Below are positions 63,287-64,000 of a stretch of DNA of 64,000 nucleotides, in pieces; the stretch's first letter is position 1; each line of letters starts with the position of its first letter. The notes beneath the pieces are model-generated. The model did no database searches. It was not told the DNA's origin and saw nothing but the letters and a program-made list of their open reading frames with translations. The stretch is from Brevundimonas vitisensis (GTDB lineage Bacteria; Pseudomonadota; Alphaproteobacteria; Caulobacterales; Caulobacteraceae). The position numbers and the translations under genes are program-made. Location of the stretch: contig NZ_CP067977.1 of assembly GCF_016656965.1 (NCBI RefSeq), positions 2,442,501 through 2,506,500 of the forward strand. The letters run 5' to 3'.

Positions 63287-64000
63287 TTAGGCCGCGCGGG
63301 CCTGTTCCACAGGCGCTGCCGCCGGGCGGCGCATCGGCAGGTCGAAGGCGACGGTGGTGCCGCGGCCGGGCTCGCTGTCCATCGTCAGTTCGCCGCCGTG
63401 CAGTTCGATCAGCGCCTTGGTCAGGGCCAGACCCAGGCCCGTGCCCTGGGTGGTCTTGGAATGCTGGCCCTCGACCTGTTCGAAGGGACGGGCCAGCCGG
63501 GCCAGGTCGTCGGCGGCAATGCCGATGCCCGTGTCGGTGACGGCCACCCGGATGCGTTCGCCCGCCGCCATCGACAGGGCCACGGTGATGCTGCCGCCTT
63601 CAGGCGTGAACTTCACCGCATTGGAGATCAGGTTCAGCAGCACCTGTTTGACCCCGCGATGGTCGGCCTCGATGGTCGGCAGGTCCGGGGTCTGCAGCCG
63701 CAGGGTCAGACCCGCCTCGTCGACCTTGCCCCGCATCAGACGGATCGCGTCCTCGCAGATCTCCTGCACCGAGACCGTCTCATAGTGCAGGGTCAGCTTG
63801 CCGGCCTCGATCTTGGCCATGTCCAGGATGTCATTGATCAGGCTGAGCAGATGCTGGCCCGAGCGCAGGATGTCGGCCGCGTAACCCTTGTACCTCTGGT
63901 CGCCCAAGGGGCCGAACATCTCGGCAGCCATGATTTCCGAAAAGCCGTTGATGGCATTCAGGGGGGTGCGAAGCTCATGGCTCATATTGGCCAGGAACTC
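63287..64000 (-). CDS. Sensor histidine kinase, C-terminal part (PleC/DivJ-like), cut by window edge
   Basis: The visible ~238 residues are the kinase core: MSHELRTPLNAINGFSEIM with the phosphoacceptor His, NLISNAVKFTPEGG, DTGIGIA, and GTGLGLALTKALIELHGG, ending in a short Ala-rich tail. The sequence continues upstream past the right edge (FLANMSHELRTP), so the sensor part is missing. The HisKA sequence is close to the cell-fate kinases PleC/DivJ of Caulobacterales, but without the N-terminus the assignment is tentative. Confidence 0.9.
   Translation of the reverse strand, partial: EFLANMSHELRTPLNAINGFSEIMAAEMFGPLGDQRYKGYAADILRSGQHLLSLINDILDMAKIEAGKLTLHYETVSVQEICEDAIRLMRGKVDEAGLTLRLQTPDLPTIEADHRGVKQVLLNLISNAVKFTPEGGSITVALSMAAGERIRVAVTDTGIGIAADDLARLARPFEQVEGQHSKTTQGTGLGLALTKALIELHGGELTMDSEPGRGTTVAFDLPMRRPAAAPVEQARAA

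Overview
The window is a GC-rich chromosomal segment of an alphaproteobacterium of the Caulobacterales, most likely Brevundimonas or a close relative. Evidence: dnaG-rpoD with a perfect TTAA-N7-TTAA CtrA-type box, a GAAC-N7-GAAC alphaproteobacterial LexA box, a PleC/DivJ-type kinase fragment at the right edge, and many ATGA/GTGA/TTGA start-stop overlaps. The genus is inference; it was not tested by alignment.

Region 1 (1-5030) is a molybdenum block: leftward moaA-moaD-moaE-moaB-moaC-moeA (molybdopterin synthesis) and divergent modABC (molybdate uptake). Region 2 (5083-30433) is a 25-kb genomic island in the 3' end of a tRNA-Val(GAC) gene. It is bounded by 33-bp att direct repeats and carries a tyrosine integrase beside the intact tRNA. 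Cargo: a tandem two-module DNA methyltransferase, a type I restriction-modification operon hsdM-hsdS-hsdR continued by a YgjP-like metallopeptidase and an HNH nuclease, a LexA-boxed umuDC pair whose UmuD looks catalytically dead and already trimmed, an OGG-like protein, an AvcD-type antiphage dCTP deaminase, and several unrecognised genes. A 2.6-kb inverted segment inside the island (24434-27063) reads as a copy of the joined ends of the island, as in its excised circle (attP). It creates 2.3-kb inverted repeats flanking 17 kb of defence cargo, each with the same serine recombinase gene.

Region 3 (30500-64000) is ordinary core chromosome: dnaG-rpoD; a DEAD-box helicase; an acyltransferase; a folP group; an overlapping sugE-thiD-nucleotidyltransferase-phzF run; a PepSY/response-regulator/kinase operon with 11-bp-spaced TTCAG repeats upstream; the cytochrome c maturation genes ccmI-ccmE-ccmF-ccmH; a DegP-like protease with a second two-component pair; glnE; and an EF-hand/ECF-sigma/anti-sigma/CnrX-like operon. 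In the second two-component pair a DUF559 endonuclease-like gene sits between inverted REP-like arms, exactly between regulator and kinase; this looks like a small mobile cassette.

Most interesting: the embedded attP-like junction and possible 17-kb invertible defence module; the REP-flanked DUF559 cassette; the pre-trimmed, dyad-less UmuD; the AvcD gene at the island edge; a zinc-ligand-free DnaG; and regulatory repeats upstream of the methyltransferase, dnaG and the PepSY two-component operon.
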